Part shown: positions 7,678 to 17,610 of the stretch, one piece after another
Layout of the letters: each line of letters starts with the position of its first letter
Position numbering within the stretch: the first letter of the stretch is position 1
Origin: Halogranum gelatinilyticum
GTDB taxonomy: Archaea; Halobacteriota; Halobacteria; Halobacteriales; Haloferacaceae
Length of the DNA: 64,000 nucleotides
Assembly: GCF_900103715.1 (NCBI RefSeq)
Contig: NZ_FNHL01000001.1
Span: 1,187,796 to 1,251,795 of the forward strand
Direction of reading: 5' to 3'
Translations under genes and position numbers: made by a program
Notes under the pieces: generated by a model
What the model was told of the DNA's origin: nothing
Database searches by the model: none
Seen by the model: only the letters and a program-made list of their open reading frames with translations

Positions 7678-8478
7678 ATGGCAGTCGAGTTCGGAAATCT
7701 CGTATTCGTCTTCGCTGCCGGTCTCATCACCGCGCTGGCGACTGGTCTCGGGGCGATTCCTTTCTTCCTCGTCAGCGACATCAGCGACCGGTGGAACGTC
7801 GTCCTCTGGGGGCTTGCTTCGGGCATCATGGTCTCGGCGTCGCTGTTCGGACTCGTCTCGGAAGGTCTCGCGAACGGGACGCCGGCCCAGTTGGGACTCG
7901 GCATTCTCGCTGGCGTCGTGCTCGTCGTCGTCGCCCACCGCGTCATCGAGGGTGCAGAGGCCTCGCCGCGACAGTACGAGCAGGCCGACTTCCGGAAACT
8001 GCTCCTCATCCTCGGCATCCTGACGGTCCACAGCTTCCCCGAGGGCGTCGCCGTCGGCGTCGCCTTCGCGGACCTCGGACTGGAGGGTGGCGTCTCGCTA
8101 CTCGGTCTCTCGGTTCCCATCCTCGCGATCTTCATGACCGTCGCCATCTCCATCCACAACGTGCCCGAGGGCGTCGCGGTGTCGATTCCGCTCCGCTCGA
8201 TGGGCGTCTCGAATCCCAAACTCGTCTGGTGGGCCGTCTTCTCGAGTTTGCCCCAACCTATCGGCGCGGTCATCGCCTTCTACTTCGTCCGCATCGCTCG
8301 GGAGTTCCTCCCGTTCGGCTTCGGCTTCGCTGCGGGGGCGATGGTCTATCTCGTCATCTCCGAGTTCATCCCGGAAGCACTGGAACTCGGCGAGAACGTC
8401 CCCGGCGGCGGCAGAACAGAACTCGGAGCCGGTCTCGCGGTCGGCGTCGCGGTGATGGTACCGCTCGCGTTCATCTGA
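7678..8478 (+). CDS. ZIP-family divalent metal transporter
   Basis: 266 residues, about eight transmembrane segments, length normal for the family. The metal-binding helices are intact: HSFPEGVAVG in the fourth segment and HNVPEGVAVS in the fifth. ZIP proteins import zinc, iron or manganese into the cytoplasm. There is no His-rich loop between segments 3 and 4, as in many prokaryotic members. Monocistronic, with a palindrome and TATA box upstream, consistent with metal-responsive control. Confidence 0.93.
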   Translation: MAVEFGNLVFVFAAGLITALATGLGAIPFFLVSDISDRWNVVLWGLASGIMVSASLFGLVSEGLANGTPAQLGLGILAGVVLVVVAHRVIEGAEASPRQYEQADFRKLLLILGILTVHSFPEGVAVGVAFADLGLEGGVSLLGLSVPILAIFMTVAISIHNVPEGVAVSIPLRSMGVSNPKLVWWAVFSSLPQPIGAVIAFYFVRIAREFLPFGFGFAAGAMVYLVISEFIPEALELGENVPGGGRTELGAGLAVGVAVMVPLAFI

Positions 8479-8516
8479 GCGCGCTGTGGCTGGACTCGTC
8501 CAGCCGAATTATCCGA

Positions 8517-8801
8517 CTAGTGGTCGTGGCCCGTCGCCTCGGCGAAGGAGACGCCGAAGCGCTCCTCGAACAGTTCTTCGGCCTTCTCGTTGATCTCCAG
8601 CAGGTCCTCGGGGACCTCACCCTCGGCGTGGTGGACGATGGTGTGGGCGCGCTGGACGAACGAGAGCAGCGTGATCTCGGCGACGACGGAGGCCGGTTCC
8701 TCGCCCTGCTCGGAGAGCACGTCGACGAGTCCCTCGGGAAGCTCGATGCTGTCGGTGTCGCCGTTCGGTCCTTCGATGGTGTAGGTCTCGGTGTCTACCA
8801 T
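8517..8801 (-). CDS. Conserved acidic hypothetical protein, 94 residues
   Basis: The ATG at 8801 is supported by a minus-strand TTTAGG 25-27 bases ahead; the longer frame to 8909 is a G+C artefact. The protein starts with a short beta-rich part (TYTIEGPNGDTDSIELPEG) and ends with helices and a His-rich tip (ATGHDH). No family recognised. Convergent with the ZIP gene; a link to metals through the HDH end is only a guess. Confidence 0.72.
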   Translation of the reverse strand: MVDTETYTIEGPNGDTDSIELPEGLVDVLSEQGEEPASVVAEITLLSFVQRAHTIVHHAEGEVPEDLLEINEKAEELFEERFGVSFAEATGHDH

Positions 8802-8969
8802 AGCTTGCACTGGGAGATGGAACCTAAAGGGTCTGTGGGAATCGAGCGGACAGCGTGCGCGGTCGCCGGAGCACGACACCGAACTGAGAAACGAGTGGCT
8901 GCCGCTCAAAGCTCACGGCGAGGCATCGACAAAGAGAGAAGACCGTGTCGCCTGTGACGCCTGTGACGC

Positions 8970-10058
8970 TCAGTCGTCCGACTCGGCTGCCGCGGGCTCG
9001 TTCGCCGCGGCCTTCGCCGCGCGTTCGAGGTTTTCGAGGTAGTCGTCGGCGTCGATGGCGGCCTTCGAACCCATCCCACCGGCCGTGATAGCTTGCTGGT
9101 AGTGGTAGTCGACCACGTCGCCCGCGCCGAAGATACCCTCGACGTCGGTGGCGGTCTGGCCGCCGCCGTCGCCGCCCTTGGTCTTGACGTAGCCCTCGTC
9201 GTCCATTTGAACGCCCGTTCCTTCGAGATACTCGGTGTTCGGCGTGTGGCCGATGGCGTAGAACACGGCCCCGACGTCGAATTCGAACTCCTCCGTCTCG
9301 GGGTCGTCGAGTTTGTCCGACGGGTGGCCCTCGGGATTGCGGACCATCGTTACGTGGTCGACGCCGTCTTCCGGCGTCCCGTGGAGTTCCGTGACCTCGG
9401 TGTTGAGCATGAGTTCGATCTCGCCCTCGTCGACCTTCTCCTGCACGCGGTCGATCCAGTAGTCCTCGGCGCGGAACTCCTCGCGGCGGTGGACGAGGTA
9501 GACCGTCGACGCGAACTTGGTGAGGAAGTTGGCCTCCTCCATCGCGGCGTCGCCGCCGCCGATGACCATGATCTTCTGGTCGCGGAAGAACGCGCCGTCA
9601 CAGGTCGCACACGTCGAGAGACCGTAGCCCATCAGCTCGTCCTCGCCGGGGATGCCGAGCGTCCGGGCGCTGGCACCCGAGGCGGCGATGACCGCGTCGG
9701 CCGTGTAGACGTCGCCGTTCGTGAGTTCGACGCGGAACGGTCGACTGGAGTCGTCGACGGACTTGAGGACGCCGTTTTTGACCTCCGCACCGAAGCGCTT
9801 GGCCTGCGTCTTCATGTTGTTGACGAGTTCGGGACCCGAGATGCCCTCCGGGAAGCCCGGATAGTTGTCGACTTCGGTCGTCAGGGTGAGCTGTCCGCCC
9901 GGTTCCGTGCCCTCGAAGACGAGCGGCTCGTTGTTCGAGCGGGCGGCGTAGATGGCCGCCGTCAGCCCCGAGATCCCTGTCCCGGCGATGATGAGTTTCC
10001 GGTGCTCGACGACGCCGCCGTCGGTGGCGGCCGTCTCGCGAGAAGCGTCGTCAGACAT
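8970..10058 (-). CDS. trxB: Thioredoxin-disulfide reductase
   Basis: 362 residues. FAD-binding GTGISGLTAAIYAAR at the N-terminus, the redox-active pair in STCATCDGAFF, and a second nucleotide-binding loop IGGGDAAMEEANFL, then the FAD-closing GIFGAGDVVD. Transfers electrons from NAD(P)H to thioredoxin. The second site lacks the usual run of basic residues after the strand apart from HRREEFRAE, which fits NADPH use. A Ser/Ala/Glu-rich C-terminal extension follows the catalytic fold. A symmetric minus-strand TATA (10081-10090, GGTAAATACC) lies 27 bases before the ATG. Confidence 0.95.
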   Translation of the reverse strand: MSDDASRETAATDGGVVEHRKLIIAGTGISGLTAAIYAARSNNEPLVFEGTEPGGQLTLTTEVDNYPGFPEGISGPELVNNMKTQAKRFGAEVKNGVLKSVDDSSRPFRVELTNGDVYTADAVIAASGASARTLGIPGEDELMGYGLSTCATCDGAFFRDQKIMVIGGGDAAMEEANFLTKFASTVYLVHRREEFRAEDYWIDRVQEKVDEGEIELMLNTEVTELHGTPEDGVDHVTMVRNPEGHPSDKLDDPETEEFEFDVGAVFYAIGHTPNTEYLEGTGVQMDDEGYVKTKGGDGGGQTATDVEGIFGAGDVVDYHYQQAITAGGMGSKAAIDADDYLENLERAAKAAANEPAAAESDD

Positions 10059-10224
10059 GGACGATATTTTGCGAGCGGACGGTATTTACCTTGCGCTGTC
10101 GGGCAGCGTCTCCGTCATCGGAACCGTGCGCCACGACGCCGCGTGACGACGTCTCTCCCCCCTGTCGCCACCTGTCCGCGTCCCGGTCGAAGTCCTTACC
10201 AGGGTCGGACGGGTCCGCCAGAGT

Positions 10225-10509
10225 ATGCCTGCGGACCTCGCAGAGAAGACCGACCGCTACGAACAAATGTTCGCCGACGCCCTCGACGAAGCCGAGGTCG
10301 TCGTCCCGCCGGAGACACCGCTCGGTGCCGCCGCCGCCGACGTGCTGGAGATGGCCGAATCCTACCTCCGCGACGGCCGACATTTCCGCGAGGCTGAAGA
10401 CCTCGTCAACGCGCTCGCGTCCTTCTCCTACGGCTACGGCTGGCTCGACGCTGGCGTCCGGATGGGACTCTTCTCGATTCCCGACGACAGCCATCTCTTC
10501 ACGATGTGA
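10225..10509 (+). CDS. DUF357-family protein
   Basis: 94 residues, all helical, matching the archaeal DUF357 family (AESYLRDGRHFREAEDLVNALASFSYGYGWLDAG). Function unknown; in other archaea it is a small conserved single-domain protein. Its C-terminus IPDDSHLFTM ends just before the 190-base gap preceding the next gene. Confidence 0.85.
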   Translation: MPADLAEKTDRYEQMFADALDEAEVVVPPETPLGAAAADVLEMAESYLRDGRHFREAEDLVNALASFSYGYGWLDAGVRMGLFSIPDDSHLFTM

Positions 10510-10667
10510 GCGTCGCGTTCCCGCGTCGCCGAGGGGCCGCCCCACACCACGTGCGACCCGTGCGACCTGCCGACCGACCGGACCCGGCGCGACCGCGACA
10601 ACCGTACCGACGGTTCTCGCGACAGTTCGCTGACGAACCTCGGATTTTGGAGAGAGTTGGGAAAGTG

Positions 10668-10673
10668 TATATA
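10668..10673 (+). promoter_or_regulatory. TATA box of the 10700 gene
   Basis: TATATA centred 29 bases before the ATG at 10700; a strong archaeal promoter element in a G+C-rich gap. Confidence 0.6.
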
Positions 10674-10699
10674 CCTGCGAAAGAGCAAGACAAGACGAG

Positions 10700-11008
10700 A
10701 TGAGCCTCTGGTTCGATATCGCGCGGGTCAGCCACGGCCTGAACCTCCTGCTCCTGGTGGGACTCGGATACGTCTGGGTCCGCAACTACCTGGAGTTCCG
10801 CTCGAAGCACACCCTGGGGCTTCTGCTGTTCTCGGTGTTCCTCCTCCTGGAGAACGGCTTCGCACTCTACATCTACATGGTCGACCCCGACCTCTCGGTG
10901 TGGTTCTCCAGCGCCGCCGTGCCCGACATCGCGTGGCAGGGAATGATGGTCCTCCCCGTCCTCGAAGCCGTCGGTCTCGCGTTCCTGCTGTGGGTCACCT
11001 GGGACTGA
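10700..11008 (+). CDS. Small polytopic membrane protein
   Basis: 102 residues with three hydrophobic segments (about 9-27, 38-62 and 80-100). The layout (short N-terminal helix, charged loop RNYLEFRSKH, a segment ending LLLENGFAL, a last helix LPVLEAVGLAFLLWV) resembles the membrane protein at 37725 that precedes a winged-helix regulator; here no regulator follows. Function unknown. Its 3' end abuts the 74-bp tandem duplication. Confidence 0.75.
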   Translation: MSLWFDIARVSHGLNLLLLVGLGYVWVRNYLEFRSKHTLGLLLFSVFLLLENGFALYIYMVDPDLSVWFSSAAVPDIAWQGMMVLPVLEAVGLAFLLWVTWD

Positions 11009-11020
11009 GCGTCCGAAACG

Positions 11021-11175
11021 ACGAACCCAGCCTTTTCTTCCGGACGCGTGACGTGACAACTACCTGTGCCCTCCACAGACGACGGCCGAACCGAACGAAC
11101 CCAGCCTTTTCTTCCGGACGCGTGACGTGACAACTACCTGTGCCCTCCACAGACGACGGCCGAACCGAACGAACC
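11021..11175 (+). repeat. Perfect 74-bp tandem duplication over a gene start
   Basis: Bases 11021-11101 are identical to 11095-11175 (81 bases at a 74-base offset). Each copy carries the T-rich CCTTTTCTTCC and the GTG start segment of the downstream lipoprotein. The upstream copy makes a decoy start at GTG 11066 that runs 19 codons to TGA at 11123-11125, 14 bases before the real GTG at 11140. The absence of any mismatch implies a recent event. Confidence 0.95.
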
Positions 11176-11793
11176 TCACGCCGACGACTCCTCTCGACGC
11201 TGGCAACGGGACTCACGGCCGCGACCGCTGGCTGTGCCGGGTCGGTTCCGGAGCAACACGACCGGCTCACGACGACACAGTTCGAAGACAGTTCCGAGCG
11301 AATCGCGTGGGACTTCCAGACAGCGTCCGCCGAGTACCGGACGGGGTACGCCGCGCTCCGTCTCCAGCGACGCCTCGACGACGGTGACGCAGACACGCCG
11401 GACCCGACGCTGTTCCAGTTCAACGCCTCGCTCGACCTCGACAACGACTTCGAGTTCGACTGGTACCGCGCTCGAATCTCGACGCCGACCGACTACCACC
11501 AGCGGTACGGCGACGTGACGTATCGGGTGACTCCACCCGGTCAGTGGGAGGACTTCTGCGTCTACTTCCAACGGCACGCCACGCGCCGAGAACTCGTCGT
11601 CGAGCACCGGGGAGTCGACACCGAGGGCACCATTCTGACCCCGGTCGTCGTCAACCCCGTCACCGACCCGTTCCCGCCGGCGCTCCGGTGTCAGTTCACG
11701 CTCCAGGCGTCGAAGTCGGGTGCGTTCGGCCGGACGATCCGCATCGCCGACAGCGGACAGTTGGTGTTCGAGTCCGAAGAAAACGAGTCCTGA
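11140..11793 (+). CDS. Tat-exported lipoprotein, unknown function
   Basis: 217 residues starting at GTG. The twin-arginine motif SRRRLLSTLATG and lipobox TAGC place it as a lipid-anchored protein on the outer face of the membrane. The mature part is beta-rich with many Tyr/Phe and no recognised family; two or three cysteines beyond the lipobox (DFCVYF, RCQF) may form a disulfide. The gene start lies within a 74-bp tandem duplication, so promoter and start region exist twice. Convergent with cysS. Confidence 0.8.
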   Translation: MPSTDDGRTERTSRRRLLSTLATGLTAATAGCAGSVPEQHDRLTTTQFEDSSERIAWDFQTASAEYRTGYAALRLQRRLDDGDADTPDPTLFQFNASLDLDNDFEFDWYRARISTPTDYHQRYGDVTYRVTPPGQWEDFCVYFQRHATRRELVVEHRGVDTEGTILTPVVVNPVTDPFPPALRCQFTLQASKSGAFGRTIRIADSGQLVFESEENES

Positions 11794-11817
11794 CGGGCGC
11801 AGTGACGTCCGACGTCC

Positions 11818-13305
<1,488 letters not shown>

Positions 13306-13369
13306 CGCGAGAAGGTTCCTCCGCCCGTCGCTTGAATGTGTTGAAGGTGTGCGACGGCGTCGACGCGGC

Positions 13370-13897
13370 TCAGCCCGCCACGGCCGACAGCGCGTCCTCG
13401 ACCAGCCGGAGCGCGTTCGCGCCGTCGCGGCGGCCGACGACGACGAGGAGCGTATCACCGGCGACGGCGGCCGCCGAGACCGAGACGTCGGCGGCGGCCA
13501 GCCGACCGAGCACCGCCCGCAGCCCGGCCGTGTCGACCTCGCCCGTCGCCAACACGGCCGTCTCCCTATCGCCGTCGGCGACGGCAACCCCGCCGAGCGT
13601 GAGCAGGGGGTCGGTGTCAGTGTCGTCGGCAGCGTCGCTCTCGCCGTGCTCGCCACCGTCGACGACGCTGACGACGCCGACACGGCTCTGCATGGTCACA
13701 CGGACGTCCCGCTCGCTCGTCTCGTAGTCGTCGAGGTCGGCTGCGAACCGCCGGAGCGCGGCGGCGACGGCCTCGCGGTCGCCGTCGAGGGCCAGAAAGT
13801 CGGCGGCTGCGGTGTGGTTGACGACGCCCGCGCGGAGTGCGTCGAGCAGGAAGGGATTGGCGCGGACGGCGTCGCGAGCGTCGGCAGCGAGTGACAT
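13370..13897 (-). CDS. Conserved haloarchaeal protein, possible RNA/regulatory ACT-like fold
   Basis: 175 residues from ATG 13897 (MSLAADARDAVRANPFLLDALRAG). The N-terminal ~65 residues resemble a helix-turn-helix-like helical bundle (NHTAAADFLALDGDREAV, AALRRFAADL); the rest, after an acidic linker, is alpha/beta with LLVVVGRRDGANALRLVEDAL, which looks like a ligand-binding fold. No firm family. Lies 64 bases upstream of cysS on the same strand, so an operon is possible. Confidence 0.72.
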   Translation of the reverse strand: MSLAADARDAVRANPFLLDALRAGVVNHTAAADFLALDGDREAVAAALRRFAADLDDYETSERDVRVTMQSRVGVVSVVDGGEHGESDAADDTDTDPLLTLGGVAVADGDRETAVLATGEVDTAGLRAVLGRLAAADVSVSAAAVAGDTLLVVVGRRDGANALRLVEDALSAVAG

Positions 13898-13992
13898 AGG
13901 CGAGCGATTCGCCGCGGCCGAGAAAAATCCGGCGGGCTGGTTGAGTCGGCCGCAACCGTGAGCCCTAACCCTCCACATCCGGTAGGGCCGCC

Positions 13993-14907
13993 GTGAACTC
14001 CCGCTTCGCCACTGTCGGTCTTTTCGCGCTCCTCGCGACCCTCTGGGGCTTCTCGTTTCCCGCCATCGACATCGGGCTGCGGTCGCTCGACCCAGTGCTC
14101 TTCGCGGCGTTCCGGTACGACATCGCCGCCGTCCTGCTGCTCGCGGCCGCCCTCGCCCGCGGCACCGACTGGCGGCCGACCGACCGCTCGAACCTTCTTG
14201 CTGTTCTCGCTGGCGGCCTCTTTCTCGTTGCCGGCAACGGCCTGCTGTTCGTCGGCCAACAGACCGTCCCCAGTGGTGTTGCGGCCATCATGCAGAGTCT
14301 CGGTCCTATCGTGACGAGCCTGTGGGCACTCGCCATCCTGCCCCAAGAACGGCTCTCGCCGGTCGGCGCGGTAGGCATCCTCGTCGGTTTCGTCGGCGTC
14401 GGGCTCATCGTGCGGCCCGACCCGGCGAACCTGCTCGCTGGCGACGGTACCGGCCGGCTGCTCATCCTCGGGCAGGTCGTCAGCGTCGCGCTCGGCGGCG
14501 TGCTCGTCCAGCGCGCGAAGCCGACGCTCGGGCAGGCCGCCCTCTCGGGCTGGTCGATGCTCGTCGGCGGCGTCGTCCTCCACGCGACGAGTCTCGTTCT
14601 CGGCGAGTCGCTCGTCCTCCCGAGCGCGCTGCAAGCACAGGTCGCCGTGCTCTATCTCGGCGTCTTCGCCACCGCCGTCGCCTTCTTCATCTACTTCACG
14701 CTCTTGGAGATGCGCGGCGCGCTGGAGACGTCGCTCGTGGCCTACCTCGTCCCCATCGTCGCCACCGTCGCCGGCGTCTTCCTCCTCGGCGAGTCCATCA
14801 CGCCGCTCACCGTCGTCGGCTTCCTCGTCGTCTTCGTGGGCTTCGTCCTGCTCAAGCGCGAGGAGATCGCGAACCTCGTCTCCGGCAGTCCACAGCCCGC
14901 CGACTGA
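13993..14907 (+). CDS. EamA/DMT-family transporter
   Basis: 304 residues, ten transmembrane segments in two EamA repeats (first FALLATLWGFSFPAIDIG, second starting GQVVSVALGGVLVQRAKP). Members export amino acids, metabolites or drugs. Start is GTG 13993, placing the first helix at the N-terminus. Divergent from the 13897 gene with a 95-base shared promoter region. Confidence 0.9.
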   Translation: MNSRFATVGLFALLATLWGFSFPAIDIGLRSLDPVLFAAFRYDIAAVLLLAAALARGTDWRPTDRSNLLAVLAGGLFLVAGNGLLFVGQQTVPSGVAAIMQSLGPIVTSLWALAILPQERLSPVGAVGILVGFVGVGLIVRPDPANLLAGDGTGRLLILGQVVSVALGGVLVQRAKPTLGQAALSGWSMLVGGVVLHATSLVLGESLVLPSALQAQVAVLYLGVFATAVAFFIYFTLLEMRGALETSLVAYLVPIVATVAGVFLLGESITPLTVVGFLVVFVGFVLLKREEIANLVSGSPQPAD

Positions 14908-14925
14908 CGGTTTCTCCGACCACCG

Positions 14926-14982
14926 CCGACGTCCCGCCTCTCCGACGTCTCGCCGACAATCCCGTCTCTCTGACGTCCCGCC
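14926..14982 (+). repeat. Short imperfect direct repeats (13 bp, three copies)
   Basis: CCGACGTCCCGCC (14926-14938), CCGACGTCTCGCC (14942-14954) and CTGACGTCCCGCC (14970-14982) lie just after the transporter stop. Each contains GACGTC. Probably a remnant of slippage; a role is not evident. Confidence 0.5.
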
Positions 14983-15028
14983 GACTCAACTGTGTTTCAG
15001 TAAGTTCGCATACAGAAGCAACATTCAG

Positions 15029-15325
15029 ATGACAGTTATGCGGGTGGCCGTCGACGCTCTATCTGTGATGACACCGACGAACCCGACCACGACGGTCCCG
15101 AACTCGGTGTACGGCTTCGGCCAGCTGGTGGCCGCAACTGCGGTGTTGTTCGGTGGGGTCTTGACGGTCCTCGTCGCCGTCGACTATCCGCTCGTCGTCG
15201 CCGCCGTCGCGGTGGGGATGCTCGTGGCCGCGGTGGCGACGACGGTCGCGCTCGACCACCGCCGCCGACTCGGGCGGACCCGTCGCGTCTGCGTCCCCAA
15301 GACGAGCGTCTGTGTCGACGCCTGA
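15029..15325 (+). CDS. Small membrane protein, unknown function
   Basis: 98 residues with two hydrophobic helices (about 29-48 and 53-73) and a basic C-terminal tail (DHRRRLGRTRR) ending CVPKTSVCVDA. The N-terminus is poorly defined: ATGs also occur at 15038 and 15068. No family recognised and no clear TATA box, so this is a modest-confidence gene. Confidence 0.5.
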   Translation: MTVMRVAVDALSVMTPTNPTTTVPNSVYGFGQLVAATAVLFGGVLTVLVAVDYPLVVAAVAVGMLVAAVATTVALDHRRRLGRTRRVCVPKTSVCVDA

Positions 15326-15462
15326 CCCGTGCGCCCGGTGTCGCACTCTCGACACCGACCCGGGGGGAACGCTCGTCGCCCGGACGCCGCTCCGGCGGTC
15401 TCTGCCGCTTCTCTCCCTCGCTTTGCGAAGTCACTAAGACGCGGCCGTCCCTTGGTTCGACC

Positions 15463-16341
15463 ATGAGTCAAGCGCTGGTCATCGTCGCCCACGGGTCGCA
15501 TCTCAACCCGGACTCGTCGACGCCGACACACGCCCACGCGGACACCATCCGCGCCACGGGCGCGTTCGACGAGGTCAAAGTCGGCTTCTGGAAGGAAGAA
15601 CCGCATCTGCGGGAGGTCCTCCGGACGGTGGAGAGCGACACGGTGTACGTCGTCCCGCTGTTCGTCAGCGAGGGCTACTTCACCGAGCAGGTCATCCCGC
15701 GCGAACTCCGCCTCGAGGGCTGGGACGTCTCCGAGTGGGACTCCGACGGCCTCTCGGCCGACTACACGACGCTCACCGCGAGCGACACCGGCCAACAGGT
15801 CGTCTACTGCGGCCCGGTCGGCACCCACGGGTCGATGACGGACGTCATCGTCCGCCGCGCCGAGACGGTGACGGGCGACCCCGACGTCGGGCCGGGCTTC
15901 GGCCTCGCGGTCGTCGGCCACGGGACCGAGCGCAACGAGAACTCCGCGAAGGCAATCGAGTACCACGCCGACCGTATCGCCGGGATGGACCGCTTCGACG
16001 AGGTCCGCGCGCTCTACATGGACGAGGAGCCGGAAGTCGACGACGTGACCGACTTCTTCGAGTCCGAAGACGTCGTCGTCGTCCCCCTCTTCATCGCCGA
16101 CGGCTTCCACACCCAGGAGGACATCCCCGAGGACATGGGGCTGACCGACGACTACCGCGAGGGCTACGACGTGCCCGCGCTCGTCGAGGGCCACCGCATC
16201 TGGTACGCCGGCGCGGTCGGCACGGAGCCGCTGATGGCCGACGTGGTCCTCGAACGCGCCGCCGACGCCGGAGCCGACGTGGCCGCGGCAATCGAGACCG
16301 TCCGTGAACGGACCCGGAGCCAGCCCGCAATGGGGGACTAA
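15463..16341 (+). CDS. cbiX: Sirohydrochlorin cobaltochelatase-type protein, two CbiX domains
   Basis: 292 residues formed by two CbiX-like chelatase halves: the first opens ALVIVAHGSHLNPDS, the second LAVVGHGTERNENS, each followed by a VVPLFV/I..G.F/H element (VVPLFVSEGYF, VVPLFIADGFH). Such enzymes insert Co2+ (or Ni/Fe) into sirohydrochlorin-type macrocycles. Three bases separate it from the DR2241-type gene, so the two are co-transcribed and probably act together, in cobalamin or another tetrapyrrole route (inference). Confidence 0.92.
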   Translation: MSQALVIVAHGSHLNPDSSTPTHAHADTIRATGAFDEVKVGFWKEEPHLREVLRTVESDTVYVVPLFVSEGYFTEQVIPRELRLEGWDVSEWDSDGLSADYTTLTASDTGQQVVYCGPVGTHGSMTDVIVRRAETVTGDPDVGPGFGLAVVGHGTERNENSAKAIEYHADRIAGMDRFDEVRALYMDEEPEVDDVTDFFESEDVVVVPLFIADGFHTQEDIPEDMGLTDDYREGYDVPALVEGHRIWYAGAVGTEPLMADVVLERAADAGADVAAAIETVRERTRSQPAMGD

Positions 16342-16343
16342 CC

Positions 16344-17561
16344 ATGCAGGCGACACAGCTCGCGGCACTCCGCGACGCGGCCGAGGACGGCCCAGGCGTC
16401 CAGTTCGACGGGCTCTACGTCCACGCGGGCGACGAGGACTACGACCGCGACGGCGGCTACAGCTTCGGGACGCCCGAGGGCGAACAGTCGGGGCTCTCGC
16501 AGGGCGAGTTCGAGGACGCGGCCGAACAGTACGAGGCGTACGTCACCAACTGGTACTTCTGGACCCACGTCGTCGGCGGCTCGAAACTGAAAGGCGGCGT
16601 CGACGTCGGCGAGGACCACCACCACCGGCGGGGGTTCCTCCGCTGGCTGGAGCTGGCCGACCAGACCGAAACGGACGTGCCGGGGCGCTACGAGTCGCTC
16701 CGGGAGGGCATCACCCACGAATGGGGTGAGATTCGCATCACGGCGACGCTTGGCGATGAGGGCGCGCGAGTGTACGAGATTCGTCACGTCGACGACGCGG
16801 AGGTAGCCGCCGAAGAACTCGACAGCTACACCGACCCGCTCGACCTCCGCGAGTTGGTCAAACACGACGACCGGGGTCGCTACCGCCCGCTGAGGACCGC
16901 CCCGACGCTCCAGACCGGCTGGGTCCTCACCGACCTCGACCAACGGCAGGTCTTCGAGGCCGTCGACGACGTCATCTATCCGGCCACTGTGGTCAACTGG
17001 AACCTCGAACGCCACGGCGACCTCGACGTCACCCACTGGGAGGAGACCATCGGCCGCCAGTCGGGCATCTACGGCGTCGTCAAGACGTGGAACCGCGGCG
17101 AGGGCCACGAACACGTCGACTGGGTCGCCGAGGCCTGCTGTGACGACTCACAGTGTATCAAACGCCGCGAGTGGCAGTACGACGAGGACACCGAACTCGC
17201 TGTCGACGGCGGCGACGGCGTCTTCCCCTGCCGGGAACCCTGCTCGCTCGTCATCTCCGCCTCGCGCAAGTGGACGCGTCTCGAAGGCGAGGAGACGAAG
17301 ACCTACGAGTTCGAGTTGACCGAGAGCGAGAAAGAGCAGGTCGAAGACGTCATCGACGCGGTCGCCGACGGCCGCGCCGACGAGATCCGTGAGGCGGACA
17401 TCTACAAGGGCGCGAACCGCTACCGGACGCGGTTCCTCCGCGCCAAGCGGTTCGATGAGGAGGGCAACCTCTCGGGGACGCCGACGGTCGTCGACGACGG
17501 ACACGAGGAGACGAACGGCGACGCCGAGCGCGACGCGGCCGACGACGCGGACGAGGACTGA
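16344..17561 (+). CDS. DR2241-family chelatase-associated protein
   Basis: 405 residues. The family is named after a Deinococcus multi-domain protein with chelatase similarity. Here a Cys cluster (EACCDDSQCIKRREW, then FPCREPCSLV) is suited to bind an Fe-S cluster; the C-terminus beyond about residue 375 is an acidic low-complexity tail. An N-terminal HHHRRGFLRWLELAD segment may bind metal. Directly downstream of cbiX, with which it likely works. Exact reaction unknown. Confidence 0.85.
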   Translation: MQATQLAALRDAAEDGPGVQFDGLYVHAGDEDYDRDGGYSFGTPEGEQSGLSQGEFEDAAEQYEAYVTNWYFWTHVVGGSKLKGGVDVGEDHHHRRGFLRWLELADQTETDVPGRYESLREGITHEWGEIRITATLGDEGARVYEIRHVDDAEVAAEELDSYTDPLDLRELVKHDDRGRYRPLRTAPTLQTGWVLTDLDQRQVFEAVDDVIYPATVVNWNLERHGDLDVTHWEETIGRQSGIYGVVKTWNRGEGHEHVDWVAEACCDDSQCIKRREWQYDEDTELAVDGGDGVFPCREPCSLVISASRKWTRLEGEETKTYEFELTESEKEQVEDVIDAVADGRADEIREADIYKGANRYRTRFLRAKRFDEEGNLSGTPTVVDDGHEETNGDAERDAADDADED

Positions 17562-17586
17562 AGCGGCCGTCTCGCGGCGACCGCGG

Positions 17587-17597
17587 TTTTGGTTTTC
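17587..17597 (+). terminator. T-rich terminator candidate after the chelatase pair
   Basis: Two TTTT runs (GGTTTTGGTTTTCGG) 25-35 bases past the DR2241 stop and before the stop of the convergent gene. Confidence 0.35.
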
Positions 17598-17610
17598 GGC
17601 GACTCACAAC

